A stretch of DNA of 17,525 nucleotides from Gemmatimonadota bacterium (GTDB taxonomy: Bacteria > Gemmatimonadota > Gemmatimonadetes > Gemmatimonadales > GWC2-71-9): the NCBI GenBank assembly GCA_029859185.1, contig JAOUDR010000009.1, forward strand, positions 1-17,525. Reading direction: 5' to 3'. A program made the translations under genes and the position numbers. This document shows positions 7,091-13,781 of this stretch, one piece after another; within the stretch, counting starts at the first letter, position 1, and every line of letters starts with the position of its first letter. A model generated the notes under the pieces. The model worked only from the letters and a program-made list of their open reading frames with translations. It made no database searches and was not told the origin of the DNA.

Positions 7091-7544
7091 GGTTTCGCAG
7101 CCGCTTGATCTCCTCCAACACCTCGATATCCGCCGCGTCCTGCAGCCGGCCGGTTCGTTTCGTCTCGATCAGATCATCAATCGCGATCAGGGGAATAGCG
7201 ACCCCTTCGACCTCCACAGTGGACGATCGGTCTACGGCTTCCTCGTATTTGACCTTCCAGGCGACCGTGAACACGTCCACCGCGGGATCGTCACCGATCA
7301 CCGTGATCGGGCGGGCGAGGATCTCCTTGGCGCTCCACTCCTTTGCGAAGCCCCAACCCAACCCCCCGAGCGCCTCGAGTACCCGCTCTGCATTGGGCAG
7401 CGTCCGCTCGATGAGAACGTCCACGTCCTCCGTGGCACGGGCGTATCCGTGCAACACGCACGCGATGCCACCGATCACCAGGTACCGCGCCTGGGCCTGG
7501 TTGAGTGCCTCGCAGACCTGAACCACCAGGTCCGTCGGGCTCAC
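7086..7544 (-). CDS. Minimal nucleotidyltransferase, toxin-antitoxin-like partner of the RHH gene
   Basis: A 152-residue protein of the DNA polymerase beta nucleotidyltransferase fold. The motif is VIGGIACVLHG (23-33) followed by TEDVDVL (38-44). GG at 25-26 and Asp40/Asp42 match the metal-binding GG...DxD pattern, and Asp90 in AVDVF is a plausible third acid. The C-terminal DDLIETKRTGRLQDAADIEVL is typical of AbiEii/DUF6036-like proteins. Such enzymes transfer NMP to RNA or protein targets; the substrate here is unknown. The start is taken as the GTG at 7544 because it overlaps the upstream TGA stop as GTGA, which implies translational coupling. An ATG at 7571 would give a 31-nt overlap. All acids are intact, so the gene looks active. 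Confidence 0.78.
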   Translation of the reverse strand: MSPTDLVVQVCEALNQAQARYLVIGGIACVLHGYARATEDVDVLIERTLPNAERVLEALGGLGWGFAKEWSAKEILARPITVIGDDPAVDVFTVAWKVKYEEAVDRSSTVEVEGVAIPLIAIDDLIETKRTGRLQDAADIEVLEEIKRLRNR

Positions 7545-7927
7545 GCCCCGGCGCGGCGTGCCTTCTTCCATTCGTAGAAGTCCTCGTACGAGTCGAAGCC
7601 GATAATCTGTGCCCGGGGACCGCTTCGCCGACCCGCGCGTGCCAGGCGTGCCAGGTCGGTCGCGCGTCGTAGGCGCTCGGCCGGTGTGCGCCGCAGGTCG
7701 GCGATGAGATGCCGTTGGCGCGCTTCCGCAACCTCCCGTACGCCGTAGGGCGAAGCGGCCCGCTCCCGCACGACACGACTCGGTGGGGCGGGGGCCATCC
7801 CGGCCTCTGATTGGCGCAGCGCCTCGGCGATCACCCAGCTGCGCGATCGGTCGAGTTCCTTGGCACGCCGGTCGGCCGCGGCGAGCACCGCCTTGGGAAG
7901 CGTCACCGAAATCCGCGCATACGCCAT
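7541..7927 (-). CDS. Ribbon-helix-helix (CopG-type) regulator, putative antitoxin
   Basis: A 128-residue protein whose first 40 residues form a clear RHH domain: the strand ARISVTLP (4-11), helix A around AVLAAADRRAKEL, the turn DRSRS, then helix B WVIAEALRQ. RHH proteins bind DNA palindromes as dimers and often repress their own operon. The longer C-terminus (about 45-128, basic then ending FDSYEDFYEWKKARR) could contact the partner enzyme. The gene overlaps the nucleotidyltransferase by 4 nt and is preceded by a perfect 23-bp palindrome, as expected for autoregulation. An antitoxin role is inferred from this arrangement and not shown directly. An orphan regulator is the alternative. Confidence 0.82.
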   Translation of the reverse strand: MAYARISVTLPKAVLAAADRRAKELDRSRSWVIAEALRQSEAGMAPAPPSRVVRERAASPYGVREVAEARQRHLIADLRRTPAERLRRATDLARLARAGRRSGPRAQIIGFDSYEDFYEWKKARRAGA

Positions 7928-7947
7928 CCAGGACCCCGTAAGGAACG

Positions 7948-7970
7948 GTAGTATTACTGAGTAATACTAC
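7948..7970 (-). promoter_or_regulatory. Perfect 23-bp palindrome upstream of the RHH gene, likely operator
   Basis: Arms GTAGTATTACT (7948-7958) and AGTAATACTAC (7960-7970) are perfect reverse complements around a single central base. The site is an AT-rich island in GC-rich DNA. It lies 20 bp upstream of the ATG of the RHH gene, where an autoregulatory site should lie. It contains TAATAC-like sequence that could serve as a -10 box on the minus strand. Binding by the RHH protein is inferred. Confidence 0.75.
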
Positions 7971-7996
7971 AGCATGCGGCGGCGGCACGCAATCGG

Positions 7997-8066
7997 ATGC
8001 GCCCCAGACGGGCTCTGAGTGCTAGTCTTGAGGTCGGGCGTGCTGATCCGGCGCGTCGGCCGATGA
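7997..8066 (+). pseudogene. Eroded 3'-end copy of the membrane-protein gene at 6367
   Basis: Positions 8019-8061 match 6946-6988 at 37 of 43 bases. Read in frame, 8019-8066 gives VLVLRSGVLIRRVGR and a stop, against VLVSTSGLLIRRVGQ and a stop in the intact gene. Weaker similarity extends back to the ATG at 7997, with small deletions that break the frame. Everything upstream of that is missing. This is a remnant of a second copy, separated from the intact one by the heptamer array and the RHH-nucleotidyltransferase module. Confidence 0.75.
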
Positions 8067-8073
8067 CGGCCGA
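8056..8073 (-). terminator. Hairpin downstream of glk
   Basis: A perfect 7-bp inverted repeat, TCGGCCG (8056-8062) and CGGCCGA (8067-8073), has a 4-nt loop and lies 24 nt after the end of glk on the minus strand. A second, smaller hairpin (GGCGG 8081-8085 with CCGCC 8093-8097) touches the glk stop. There is no T-tract. It may end the pgi-glk operon. Confidence 0.35.
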
Positions 8074-8096
8074 CCCCACCGGCGGCGTGTTACCGC

Positions 8097-9083
8097 CTAG
8101 AGGTCTTCCGCTGCTACCGCCGCGCCAAGCAATCCGACGTGCGCCGCAATCACGACCCGGACGGGAACGGCCGCGAGCAGCGCGCTCATCCGCCCCTTGG
8201 CCAGGAAGGTTTCGATGAACGATGGATCGCGCAGAGCCGGCAGCACTTTGGGTGCGATCCCGCCGGCGATGTAGACACCTCCCGTGGCGCGCACGCTGAG
8301 CGCGAAGCTGGCCGCCTGGCGCGCGAGCGTCCGCACCATCAGCGCCAGGGCAGCCCCACTCGTGGGGTCGCCACCGCCCAGCGCCAGCCGCGATATAGCC
8401 GCCGCGGCGTCGCCGGCCCCCAGGGCTTGCGCGACGTCGGGGTGCATCGGGTGACCGGCCCGAGCCGCCAGGAACGCGTACGTGGCCACGAGTCCGGGGC
8501 CCGAGACGATCCGCTCAGCCGAGACGTGCCCGTGCAGGCGCTTGAGGTGCGCGTGCAGTTCGTATTCCACGGGCTCGGACGGCGCGAAATCCGCATGCCC
8601 TCCTTCGGAGGCCTGCGGTCGGTAGCGGCCGTCTTCCCACAGCAGGAAGACCTGTCCCAGGCCGGTGCCGGGTCCGATCACGGCCACCGGCGCTACCCCC
8701 CGGAATGTGCTGGGTACTCCCGGTTGAATCTCCACCAAATCGTCCGGGCCGAGCGCCGGCACTGCGTACCCTACGGCCTCGAAATCATTGATGATCCGCA
8801 CCCGTTCGATGCCCGTGCCGCGCGCCAGCTCGTCCGCGTCGACGGTCCAGGAGAGGTTGGACAGGTGCGCGCGCCCTCCTTCGACGGGGCCCGGGACGCC
8901 GATGCACGCACACGGTGGGCGCTCCCCATCTGCCAGGAAGTCCCGTATCGCCGGGAGCAGGCCGGGAAGATGGTGGCTCGGTACGTTCCGCTCCGCCGTG
9001 AGGCGCCACGCCTCGCCGTCGCGCTCCGCGATCGCGAGCCGCAGGTGCGTGCCGCCGAGGTCGCCCACGAGAACGCGCATCAT
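8097..9083 (-). CDS. glk: Glucokinase
   Basis: A 328-residue Glk-family kinase (not ROK) that phosphorylates glucose with ATP in the cytoplasm to give glucose 6-phosphate. Visible motifs are the N-terminal phosphate-binding VGDLGGTHLRL (about residues 5-15), GVPGPVEGG, the conserved NDFEAVGYA, VIGPGTGLG, the substrate-site EGGHADFAP, and GGVYIAGGIAPK near the C-terminus. Length is normal. The ATG at 9083 overlaps the stop of the upstream pgl remnant as ATGA, so translation was coupled to pgl. The next codon is a second ATG. It ends the operon pgi-gnd-pgl-glk. The truncation upstream could reduce its coupled translation. Confidence 0.92.
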   Translation of the reverse strand: MMRVLVGDLGGTHLRLAIAERDGEAWRLTAERNVPSHHLPGLLPAIRDFLADGERPPCACIGVPGPVEGGRAHLSNLSWTVDADELARGTGIERVRIINDFEAVGYAVPALGPDDLVEIQPGVPSTFRGVAPVAVIGPGTGLGQVFLLWEDGRYRPQASEGGHADFAPSEPVEYELHAHLKRLHGHVSAERIVSGPGLVATYAFLAARAGHPMHPDVAQALGAGDAAAAISRLALGGGDPTSGAALALMVRTLARQAASFALSVRATGGVYIAGGIAPKVLPALRDPSFIETFLAKGRMSALLAAVPVRVVIAAHVGLLGAAVAAEDL

Positions 9084-9478
9084 TGCTCCGTGGGGAGCTG
9101 GCTGGCGGCGTCTCGATCGAGCACCCAGTACCCGTCCCTCGCCAGACGCGCGGGGCACTCGTCCACCGGTCCGTCCACGCACAGGGCACGCCACACGGGC
9201 GCCGCCTTCGGTGCGCCTGCGGCAATGACCAGCGTATCGCGTGCGGTGGCAATCACATTCGGGGTGATCGTCAGCCGGTTCGGCGCGGTCGGCGCGACGG
9301 CCGGTACGACTCGGCGGACGCGCTCCGCGAGCGCCGGGCTGCCGGGGAACAAGGAGGCCGTGTGGCCGTCCTCCCCGATGCCGAGCACCAAGAGGTCGAG
9401 CGGCTCGGTAATCAGGGCCGCGTACTCTACCGCGGCCCGCTCGGCGTCTTCCCGGGCTCCCCTCCGATCATCATGCAA
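9080..9478 (-). pseudogene. pgl: 6-phosphogluconolactonase, C-terminal half only
   Basis: The reading frame, open from about 9478, encodes 132 residues. From about residue 12 on it matches the C-terminal half of Pgl: DLLVLGIGEDGHTASLFPGSP, then VRRVVPAV...PNRLTITPNVI, and a normal end. The family is usually about 230-260 residues, so roughly the first 110 are missing and the sugar-phosphate-binding N-terminal half is gone. The first ~10 codons of this frame are gnd sequence read out of frame. The ATG at 9478 has no good ribosome-binding site. Pgl hydrolyses 6-phosphogluconolactone in the oxidative pentose phosphate pathway; this remnant is probably inactive. Confidence 0.8.
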
Positions 9479-9867
9479 TAGCCGCGCTCCAGACCCCAGA
9501 CGCCGCCGCTGGTGCCGACATCCACATAGTGAATGCCCTTGCGCTTCGTTTCCCTAGCGCGGCGGATGTCGTCGATGTAGTGGGAGTTGCCGCCGTCGAT
9601 CAGGATGTCGCCAGCGTCGAGGAACGGCAGGAGGTCAGCGATGGCCTGGTCAACCACCGCTGCCGGGACCATGAGCCATACCACCCGCGGCCTGTTCAGC
9701 TTCGCGACGAAATCCGCGAGGGAAGAGGCACCGACTGTCCCTCCCTTCACCAGCGTCGCCACGGCCCCGGCCGACCGGTCGAAGCCTACACAGTCATGGC
9801 CGCCGGATTGGAGCCGCCGTACCATGTTCGCGCCCATTCGGCCGAGGCCGATCATTCCCAGTTGCAC
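9427..9867 (-). pseudogene. gnd: 6-phosphogluconate dehydrogenase, N-terminal domain only
   Basis: 146 residues from the GTG at 9867 (AAGGAG about 9 nt upstream). The NADP Rossmann motif is MIGLGRMGANM (5-15). LIDGGNSHY and VDVGTSGGVWGLERGYCMMIGG are characteristic 6PGDH sequences. Right after GGEPG the homology stops; the frame reads seven foreign residues and hits TAG at 9427. The complete enzyme of this type is about 300 residues or more, so the helical dimerisation and catalytic domain is missing. The gene lies 29 nt after pgi in the same operon. A protein of this length should not decarboxylate 6-phosphogluconate. Confidence 0.85.
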
Positions 9868-9896
9868 GGGCCTGTTCTCCTTCGTGAGCGGTCGGC

Positions 9897-11534
9897 TCAG
9901 GCCGACCCCTTTAGCTTGCGGTACCGCCGGATCAGGCTGTTGGTCGAGCTGTCGTGGTCGAGCGTCGGCTCCGCTGCGTCCTCGAGCTCGGGAACAATGC
10001 GCTGCGCCAGTACTTTGCCCAGCTCGACTCCCCATTGATCGAACGAATCGATGCTCCAGATCGTTCCCTGCGTGAAGACGCTGTGCTCATAGAGGGCGAC
10101 GAGCTTGCCCAGCGCCGCAGGCGTCAGCCGGTCGAGGAGGAGGGTGTTCGACGGCCGGTTGCCCTCGAACACCCGATGCGGCACGAGCCACTCCGGTGTG
10201 CCTTCAGCCTTCACCTGCTCGGCCGTCTTGCCGAACGCCAGGGCCTCGGTTTGAGCAAAGACATTGGCAAGGAGTAGATCGTGGTGCCGCCCCAAGGGGT
10301 TGAGGCTGTGGCCGAACGCGAGGAAGTCGCAGGGGATCAAACGGGTCCCCTGGTGGATGAGCTGATAGAAAGAATGCTGGCCGTTGGTTCCCGGCTCGCC
10401 CCAGTAGATCGGTCCGGTGACGTAATCCACCGGGGTGCCGTCGAGCGTCACACGCTTGCCGTTGCTCTCCATGGTGAGCTGCTGGAGATAGGCCGGGAAG
10501 CGCTTCAGGTATTGCTCGTAGGGGAGCACTGCGACGGTCTGTGCGCCGAAGAAGTCGGTGTACCAGATCGCAAGCAGGCCCAGCAGCACCGGCAGGTTGC
10601 GGTCGAAGGGCGCCGTGCGGAAATGCTCGTCCATCTGGTGGAAGCCGTCGAGCATCTCCCGGAAGTGCGTCGGACCGATGGCCAGCATGGTCGAGAGGCC
10701 GATGGCGGAATCCATGGAGTACCGACCGCCGACCCAGTCCCAGAAGCCGAACATGTTGGCCGGGTCGATGCCGAAACCGGCTACCGCCTTCGCGTTGGTC
10801 GAGACCGCCACGAAGTGCTGCGCGATGGCCGACTCCGCCCCCTGCAACCCAGCGAGCAGCCAGTCGCGCGCCGTATGCGCGTTGGTCATCGTCTCCAGAG
10901 TGGTGAACGTCTTGGAGGAGACGATGAAGAGCGTCTCCGCGGGGTCGAGACCTTGCACGGCCTCGGCGAAATCGGTGCCGTCCACGTTGGAGACGAAGCG
11001 GAAGCGCAGCGACCGGTCGCTGTAGTGCTTGAGCGCCTCATAGGCCATGACGGGACCGAGGTCGGACCCGCCGATGCCGATGTTGATCACGCTGCGGATC
11101 CGCTTGCCGGTGTGGCCAGTCCATGCGCCGGCGCGCACCTGGTCGGCGAACCCGCTCATCTTGTCGAGCACGGCGTGGACGTCGGGCACGACGTTCCGTC
11201 CGTCGACGAGCACCGTGGCACCGCGGGGGGCGCGCAGGGCGACATGCAGCACGGCCCGCTGCTCCGAGACGTTGATCTTCTCACCGCGGAACATGGCGTC
11301 GATCCGCTCGCGCAGGTCCGATTCTACGGCGAGCCGCAGCAGGAGCCGCATGGTCGCATCCGTGACGCGGTTCTTCGAATAGTCGAGGAAGACGCCGACG
11401 GCCTCGGCGGTCAGGCGCTCGCCGCGGCCTGGGTCCTCGGCGAAGAGTTCGCGCAGGTGGCGTCCCTGCAGTTCCCGATGATGGGTCTCGAGCGCGGCCC
11501 AGGCCGGCCGCTGGCGCAATGGTGCAGCACTCAT
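9897..11534 (-). CDS. pgi: Glucose-6-phosphate isomerase
   Basis: A 545-residue cytoplasmic enzyme that interconverts glucose 6-phosphate and fructose 6-phosphate. Signatures are clear: [12 protein letters not shown], then [19 protein letters not shown] followed by [14 protein letters not shown], then [17 protein letters not shown], the family segment with [19 protein letters not shown], and the C-terminal [15 protein letters not shown] containing the conserved catalytic Lys. Length is normal for the long bacterial form. The ATG at 11534 is chosen because GAGGAG lies about 7 nt before it and the protein then starts as homologues do; the 18 extra codons available upstream look non-coding. It is the first gene of the operon that continues with the gnd and pgl remnants and glk. 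Confidence 0.95.
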   Translation of the reverse strand: MSAAPLRQRPAWAALETHHRELQGRHLRELFAEDPGRGERLTAEAVGVFLDYSKNRVTDATMRLLLRLAVESDLRERIDAMFRGEKINVSEQRAVLHVALRAPRGATVLVDGRNVVPDVHAVLDKMSGFADQVRAGAWTGHTGKRIRSVINIGIGGSDLGPVMAYEALKHYSDRSLRFRFVSNVDGTDFAEAVQGLDPAETLFIVSSKTFTTLETMTNAHTARDWLLAGLQGAESAIAQHFVAVSTNAKAVAGFGIDPANMFGFWDWVGGRYSMDSAIGLSTMLAIGPTHFREMLDGFHQMDEHFRTAPFDRNLPVLLGLLAIWYTDFFGAQTVAVLPYEQYLKRFPAYLQQLTMESNGKRVTLDGTPVDYVTGPIYWGEPGTNGQHSFYQLIHQGTRLIPCDFLAFGHSLNPLGRHHDLLLANVFAQTEALAFGKTAEQVKAEGTPEWLVPHRVFEGNRPSNTLLLDRLTPAALGKLVALYEHSVFTQGTIWSIDSFDQWGVELGKVLAQRIVPELEDAAEPTLDHDSSTNSLIRRYRKLKGSA

Positions 11535-11751
11535 CGGCGATCTCCTCGTCGCGGTGACGCGCCCGGCAAGCCTCCCGGATCCCTTCATCGCGCGCTCCGC
11601 GCTGAAATCTAGCCGTGGAGTCCAGATCCGCGCGGCGAGTCGGCGCGATCGCCCCCGCGCCGGCTACTGGCTTTGCGACGGGGGTGACAGCGGCGATACT
11701 CCACCCTCGTTAAAGCAACCTGCGACCCAACACCGGGCTGCGGACGCGACA
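11535..11751. other. Region upstream of pgi without a confident gene
   Basis: No convincing coding frame is visible in these 217 bases. On the plus strand TTGCGA (11673-11678) and GATACT (11695-11700), 16 bp apart, could be a weak sigma-70-type promoter for the doubtful frame at 11752. On the minus strand I find no clear -35/-10 pair for pgi, only its GAGGAG. Confidence 0.3.
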
Positions 11752-11988
11752 ATGAGCCAAGAAGTCTGGAGCGGTACCGAGGCTCACCCGCTGGATGCCA
11801 CCGTCCGGTACGAGCGATTCGACGATGACGGGATGTCCGCCGAGATGGGAATCCTGTCCGTGCGGGACCGAGCCAGCGTCGGAGGCCACTTCACCCTGTA
11901 CGAAGGCCTGGGGTCGGTGTACGTAGTAGAAGCTCACTCCCAGGCCGAGAAAGAACTCTGCGTTCGAGTCGCGATAGGCGGAGGTTAG
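11752..11988 (+). CDS. Doubtful small ORF in a disrupted region
   Basis: 78 codons from ATG at 11752. Codon third positions are GC-rich for about the first 55 codons, then poor, where the opposite strand looks more coding. No family is recognised and there is no good ribosome-binding site. It may be a fragment of a gene, a spurious frame, or a real short protein. It overlaps the barrel-like fragment on the minus strand, and both cannot be functional throughout. Confidence 0.2.
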   Translation: MSQEVWSGTEAHPLDATVRYERFDDDGMSAEMGILSVRDRASVGGHFTLYEGLGSVYVVEAHSQAEKELCVRVAIGGG

Positions 11989-12030
11989 CGAGGCAGGGAC
12001 GCGGAGCCGTGTCCAGCGGAACTGCCCCAC
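11920..12030 (-). pseudogene. Outer-membrane beta-barrel-like fragment
   Basis: Directly after the stop of the flippase fragment, in the same frame, the minus strand encodes FRWTRLRVPASLTSAY and then AEFFLGLGVSFYYV. This has the alternating aromatic pattern of barrel strands, with strongly GC-biased third positions. There is no start codon context and no complete domain. It looks like the end part of an outer-membrane protein gene whose 5' part is missing. The parent family is not identified. Confidence 0.35.
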
Positions 12031-12312
12031 TTAGGACAGTCGCGGCTCTCCTCCCACAAGCCAGGTGCGGCCCGCGCCGAGTGTGCGTCCTGCATACCGG
12101 AGCCCGATGGCGTCGTACACGGGTAGGAACGCGTACGCCGCGACGGTGAGGCCGAGCGCGAGCAGGATGGCACTCCACGGGAGGGCCCGGATGGCGCCGG
12201 CGATCTCGCGGGGGGGATGCGCGGCCAACTCGCGGTGCAGAATCCACAACGCGCCGGCGAGCAACGCGATGCTGATGAGGGGTGCGAGTCGGCGCAAACG
12301 CGAGGCCATCAT
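12031..12312 (-). pseudogene. MprF-type lysylphosphatidylglycerol flippase/synthase, N-terminal fragment
   Basis: 93 residues from the ATG at 12312 (GGAAAGGA about 6 nt upstream; a second ATG follows immediately). The sequence has two hydrophobic helices and motifs of the MprF N-terminal flippase domain: RLAPLISIALLAGALWILHREL, shown here in two parts as RLAPLISIALL and AGALWILHREL, then IRALPWSAILLALGL, then YDAIGLRYAGRTL. Homologues continue for about 300 residues (flippase only) to over 800 (with the aminoacyl transferase domain). Here the homology ends after RTWLV and a stop follows a few codons later. MprF modifies and flips phosphatidylglycerol for resistance to cationic peptides; this fragment cannot do so. 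Confidence 0.6.
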
Positions 12313-12323
12313 CGTGTTCCTTT

Positions 12324-12339
12324 CCACCGTGTACGGTGG
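12324..12339 (-). promoter_or_regulatory. Hairpin or operator in front of the flippase fragment
   Basis: A perfect 7-bp inverted repeat, CCACCGT (12324-12330) and ACGGTGG (12333-12339), is separated by 2 nt. It lies immediately upstream of the Shine-Dalgarno sequence of the flippase fragment. With a 2-nt gap it suits a protein-binding site better than an RNA hairpin. Confidence 0.3.
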
Positions 12340-12489
12340 CTCGTCCGCGCCGTTGAGGGAAGGGGCACGGGGCATCCCGGAGCGCCCGTGCGCCCGAATT
12401 CAGGCAGGAGTCAAACGCTGTGGGACCTTGCCCGTACCACGAGGCAGTCGCACCTTGCGCACACCCACATCGCTCAGACGGAGGATGGC

Positions 12490-12981
12490 TTGCCAACATC
12501 TCGAGTCTTACCGCTGATGCTTCTCGCCGCACTCGCGTGTGCGCCCCGCTCGGCAGGAGAGCTGGACGCAGCACACGCCGCCGCGATGCGCGACAGCGTG
12601 GTTGGCTTCGCGACGACGATTGCGCGCCACCTGTCCGAGGATGGCCCGGTCGCGTGGCTGCGCTACTTCGAGACGAGTCCCGCGTTCTTCATGGCGTCCG
12701 ACGGCCAAGTCGTGTTTCGCTCCAGTGACTCCGCCACCGTGCTTGTGGAGGGCCTGGCTCGCACCGTGGCCGCGCTGGATCTCGAGTGGGTGGAGTTGCG
12801 GGTGGAGCCGTTGGCACCGGGCCTGGCCGTCGTCGGCGCGTCATATCGCGAGAGCATTACGGATACCGCCGGGGTGATCATGGAATTCGGCGGCTTCATG
12901 ACCGCGGTCGCGCGGCACACGCCGGACGGATGGCGACTCCGGAACCTGCACTGGTCCAGTCCGATCCCGCCGCCGCATTGA
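12490..12981 (+). CDS. NTF2/SnoaL-like lipoprotein
   Basis: 163 residues from a TTG at 12490, chosen because GGAGG stands 5 nt upstream and gives a proper lipoprotein signal peptide: LMLLAALAC with the lipid-modified Cys at residue 17. An ATG at 12516 is an alternative. The mature part looks like an NTF2-like (SnoaL/DUF4440) domain: an N-terminal helix, AWLRYFETSPAFFMASDG, a mid-region VEGLARTVAALDLEWVELRV, then GGFMTAVARHTPDGWRLRNLHWS. Such domains form cone-shaped pockets for small ligands, often without known substrate. It would sit in a cell-envelope membrane facing the periplasm. It starts a run of small plus-strand genes. Confidence 0.68.
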   Translation: MPTSRVLPLMLLAALACAPRSAGELDAAHAAAMRDSVVGFATTIARHLSEDGPVAWLRYFETSPAFFMASDGQVVFRSSDSATVLVEGLARTVAALDLEWVELRVEPLAPGLAVVGASYRESITDTAGVIMEFGGFMTAVARHTPDGWRLRNLHWSSPIPPPH

Positions 12982-13219
12982 CCGCGAACGCCCGCACGAC
13001 GACGCTGGCCGACACGACTGACGGTGTGTATGATCGGCTCAGTGGGCGCGGCCTCATCAGGACTGTGCCGAAAGACGATGATTGCAGTTCGAGATGGCGC
13101 ACCGAGCACCTTGGACTGTGCAGGTCGGTGGAGGCCGTTCGTCGACCTGACCAGCCGGTGCCGCCTCTTCCCCACGGACTCTCTGTGGACGGACTCTCCA
13201 TGGATGAAAGCACTGGCTC
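12982..13219 (+). other. Intergenic region before the thioesterase gene
   Basis: I see no convincing gene in these 238 bases. TATGAT at 13029-13034 could be a -10 box for the downstream gene, but no good -35 box stands at the right distance. The 3' end carries a short repeated element, GGACTCTC/TGGACGGACTCTCC, around 13177-13201. Confidence 0.25.
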
Positions 13220-13696
13220 ATGACGAGACGTGACACCGGTCCGATTCCGGAGGAACTGCCGGCTGAGATGCGGGCCGAGTTGGCGAAGCGGTGGAATGCC
13301 CACCTCGGGGTGCAGCGGATGGGTGTCCGGCTGGAGATTGTCTCGCGCGAGGAACTGCGGGGGGTCGTGGATCCCATCGAGCCGCATCACCGGGGCGGGA
13401 TGGGTACGCCAGCGGTCAACGGGCCCATCATCGCGGCGGTGTTCGATCTCGTGACCGGACTCACCGGCTATCTCCAGGCACCCGGACAGCGGGTCGGCGT
13501 AGCGCAGCTCAACATCCAGTTTCTCCGACCCGTCCTCGGCAGCCGGTTCGAGGTGATCGGGCGGCCGCAGAAGACCGGCAAGTCACTGGTGTTCGTGGCA
13601 ACCGAGCTGGTGGACGAGACCGGCGTGGTGTGCGCCACGGCGGACGGGATCGTGTCAGTCTCGCAGGCCGAGGGGACGAACGAGTTGGCCCTGTAG
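13220..13696 (+). CDS. PaaI-like hotdog-fold thioesterase
   Basis: A 158-residue cytoplasmic protein of the PaaI/4HBT hotdog family, which hydrolyses acyl-CoA thioesters. The N-terminal part (WNAHLGVQRMGVRLEIVSREE) leads into the central helix region HHRGGMGTPAVNGPIIAAVFDLVTGL, which has the HxxG...N/D arrangement of this family. The strand block GVAQLNIQFLRPVLG and then KSLVFVATELVDETGVVCATADG complete the fold. The acyl-CoA substrate cannot be predicted. The ribosome-binding site before ATG 13220 is weak. The stop codon is the first base triplet of a hairpin. Confidence 0.8.
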   Translation: MTRRDTGPIPEELPAEMRAELAKRWNAHLGVQRMGVRLEIVSREELRGVVDPIEPHHRGGMGTPAVNGPIIAAVFDLVTGLTGYLQAPGQRVGVAQLNIQFLRPVLGSRFEVIGRPQKTGKSLVFVATELVDETGVVCATADGIVSVSQAEGTNELAL

Positions 13697-13721
13697 CGGC
13701 GGCAAGGCCTAGCCGCCGCTA
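13694..13721 (+). terminator. Hairpin that includes the thioesterase stop codon
   Basis: A perfect 10-bp inverted repeat, TAGCGGCGGC (13694-13703) and GCCGCCGCTA (13712-13721), has an 8-nt loop. The TAG stop forms its first three bases. There is no T-tract. A transcription terminator or 3'-end stabiliser is likely. Confidence 0.45.
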
Positions 13722-13781
13722 ACCGCCTGGCCGCCACGTGACCGCCGTGCGACTCCTCGGGTATAGTCGTGGGAGGTACCG

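Noticed and set aside
7560..7988. 300-codon version of the nucleotidyltransferase starting at 7988
   Set aside because: The extra 148 residues are read through the RHH gene in another frame; the GTG at 7544 with a GTGA overlap is better supported.
8139..9557. 472-codon plus-strand frame opposite glk and pgl
   Set aside because: It mirrors clear Glk and Pgl sequence and has an Arg-rich, domain-free translation.
9427..9867. Intact short dehydrogenase such as 3-hydroxyisobutyrate dehydrogenase
   Set aside because: GTSGGVWGLERGYC is 6PGDH-specific, and the frame ends abruptly before the second domain.
10281..11612. 443-codon plus-strand frame opposite pgi
   Set aside because: It mirrors the intact pgi; the His/Arg/Val-rich product is typical of an antisense shadow.
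11554..11751. N-terminal extension of the doubtful plus-strand frame from 11554
   Set aside because: It overlaps the 5' end of pgi antisense and has no ribosome-binding site or coding bias.
13177..13201. GGACTCTC direct repeat before the thioesterase as an operator
   Set aside because: It is short, imperfect and not palindromic, and nothing ties it to regulation.
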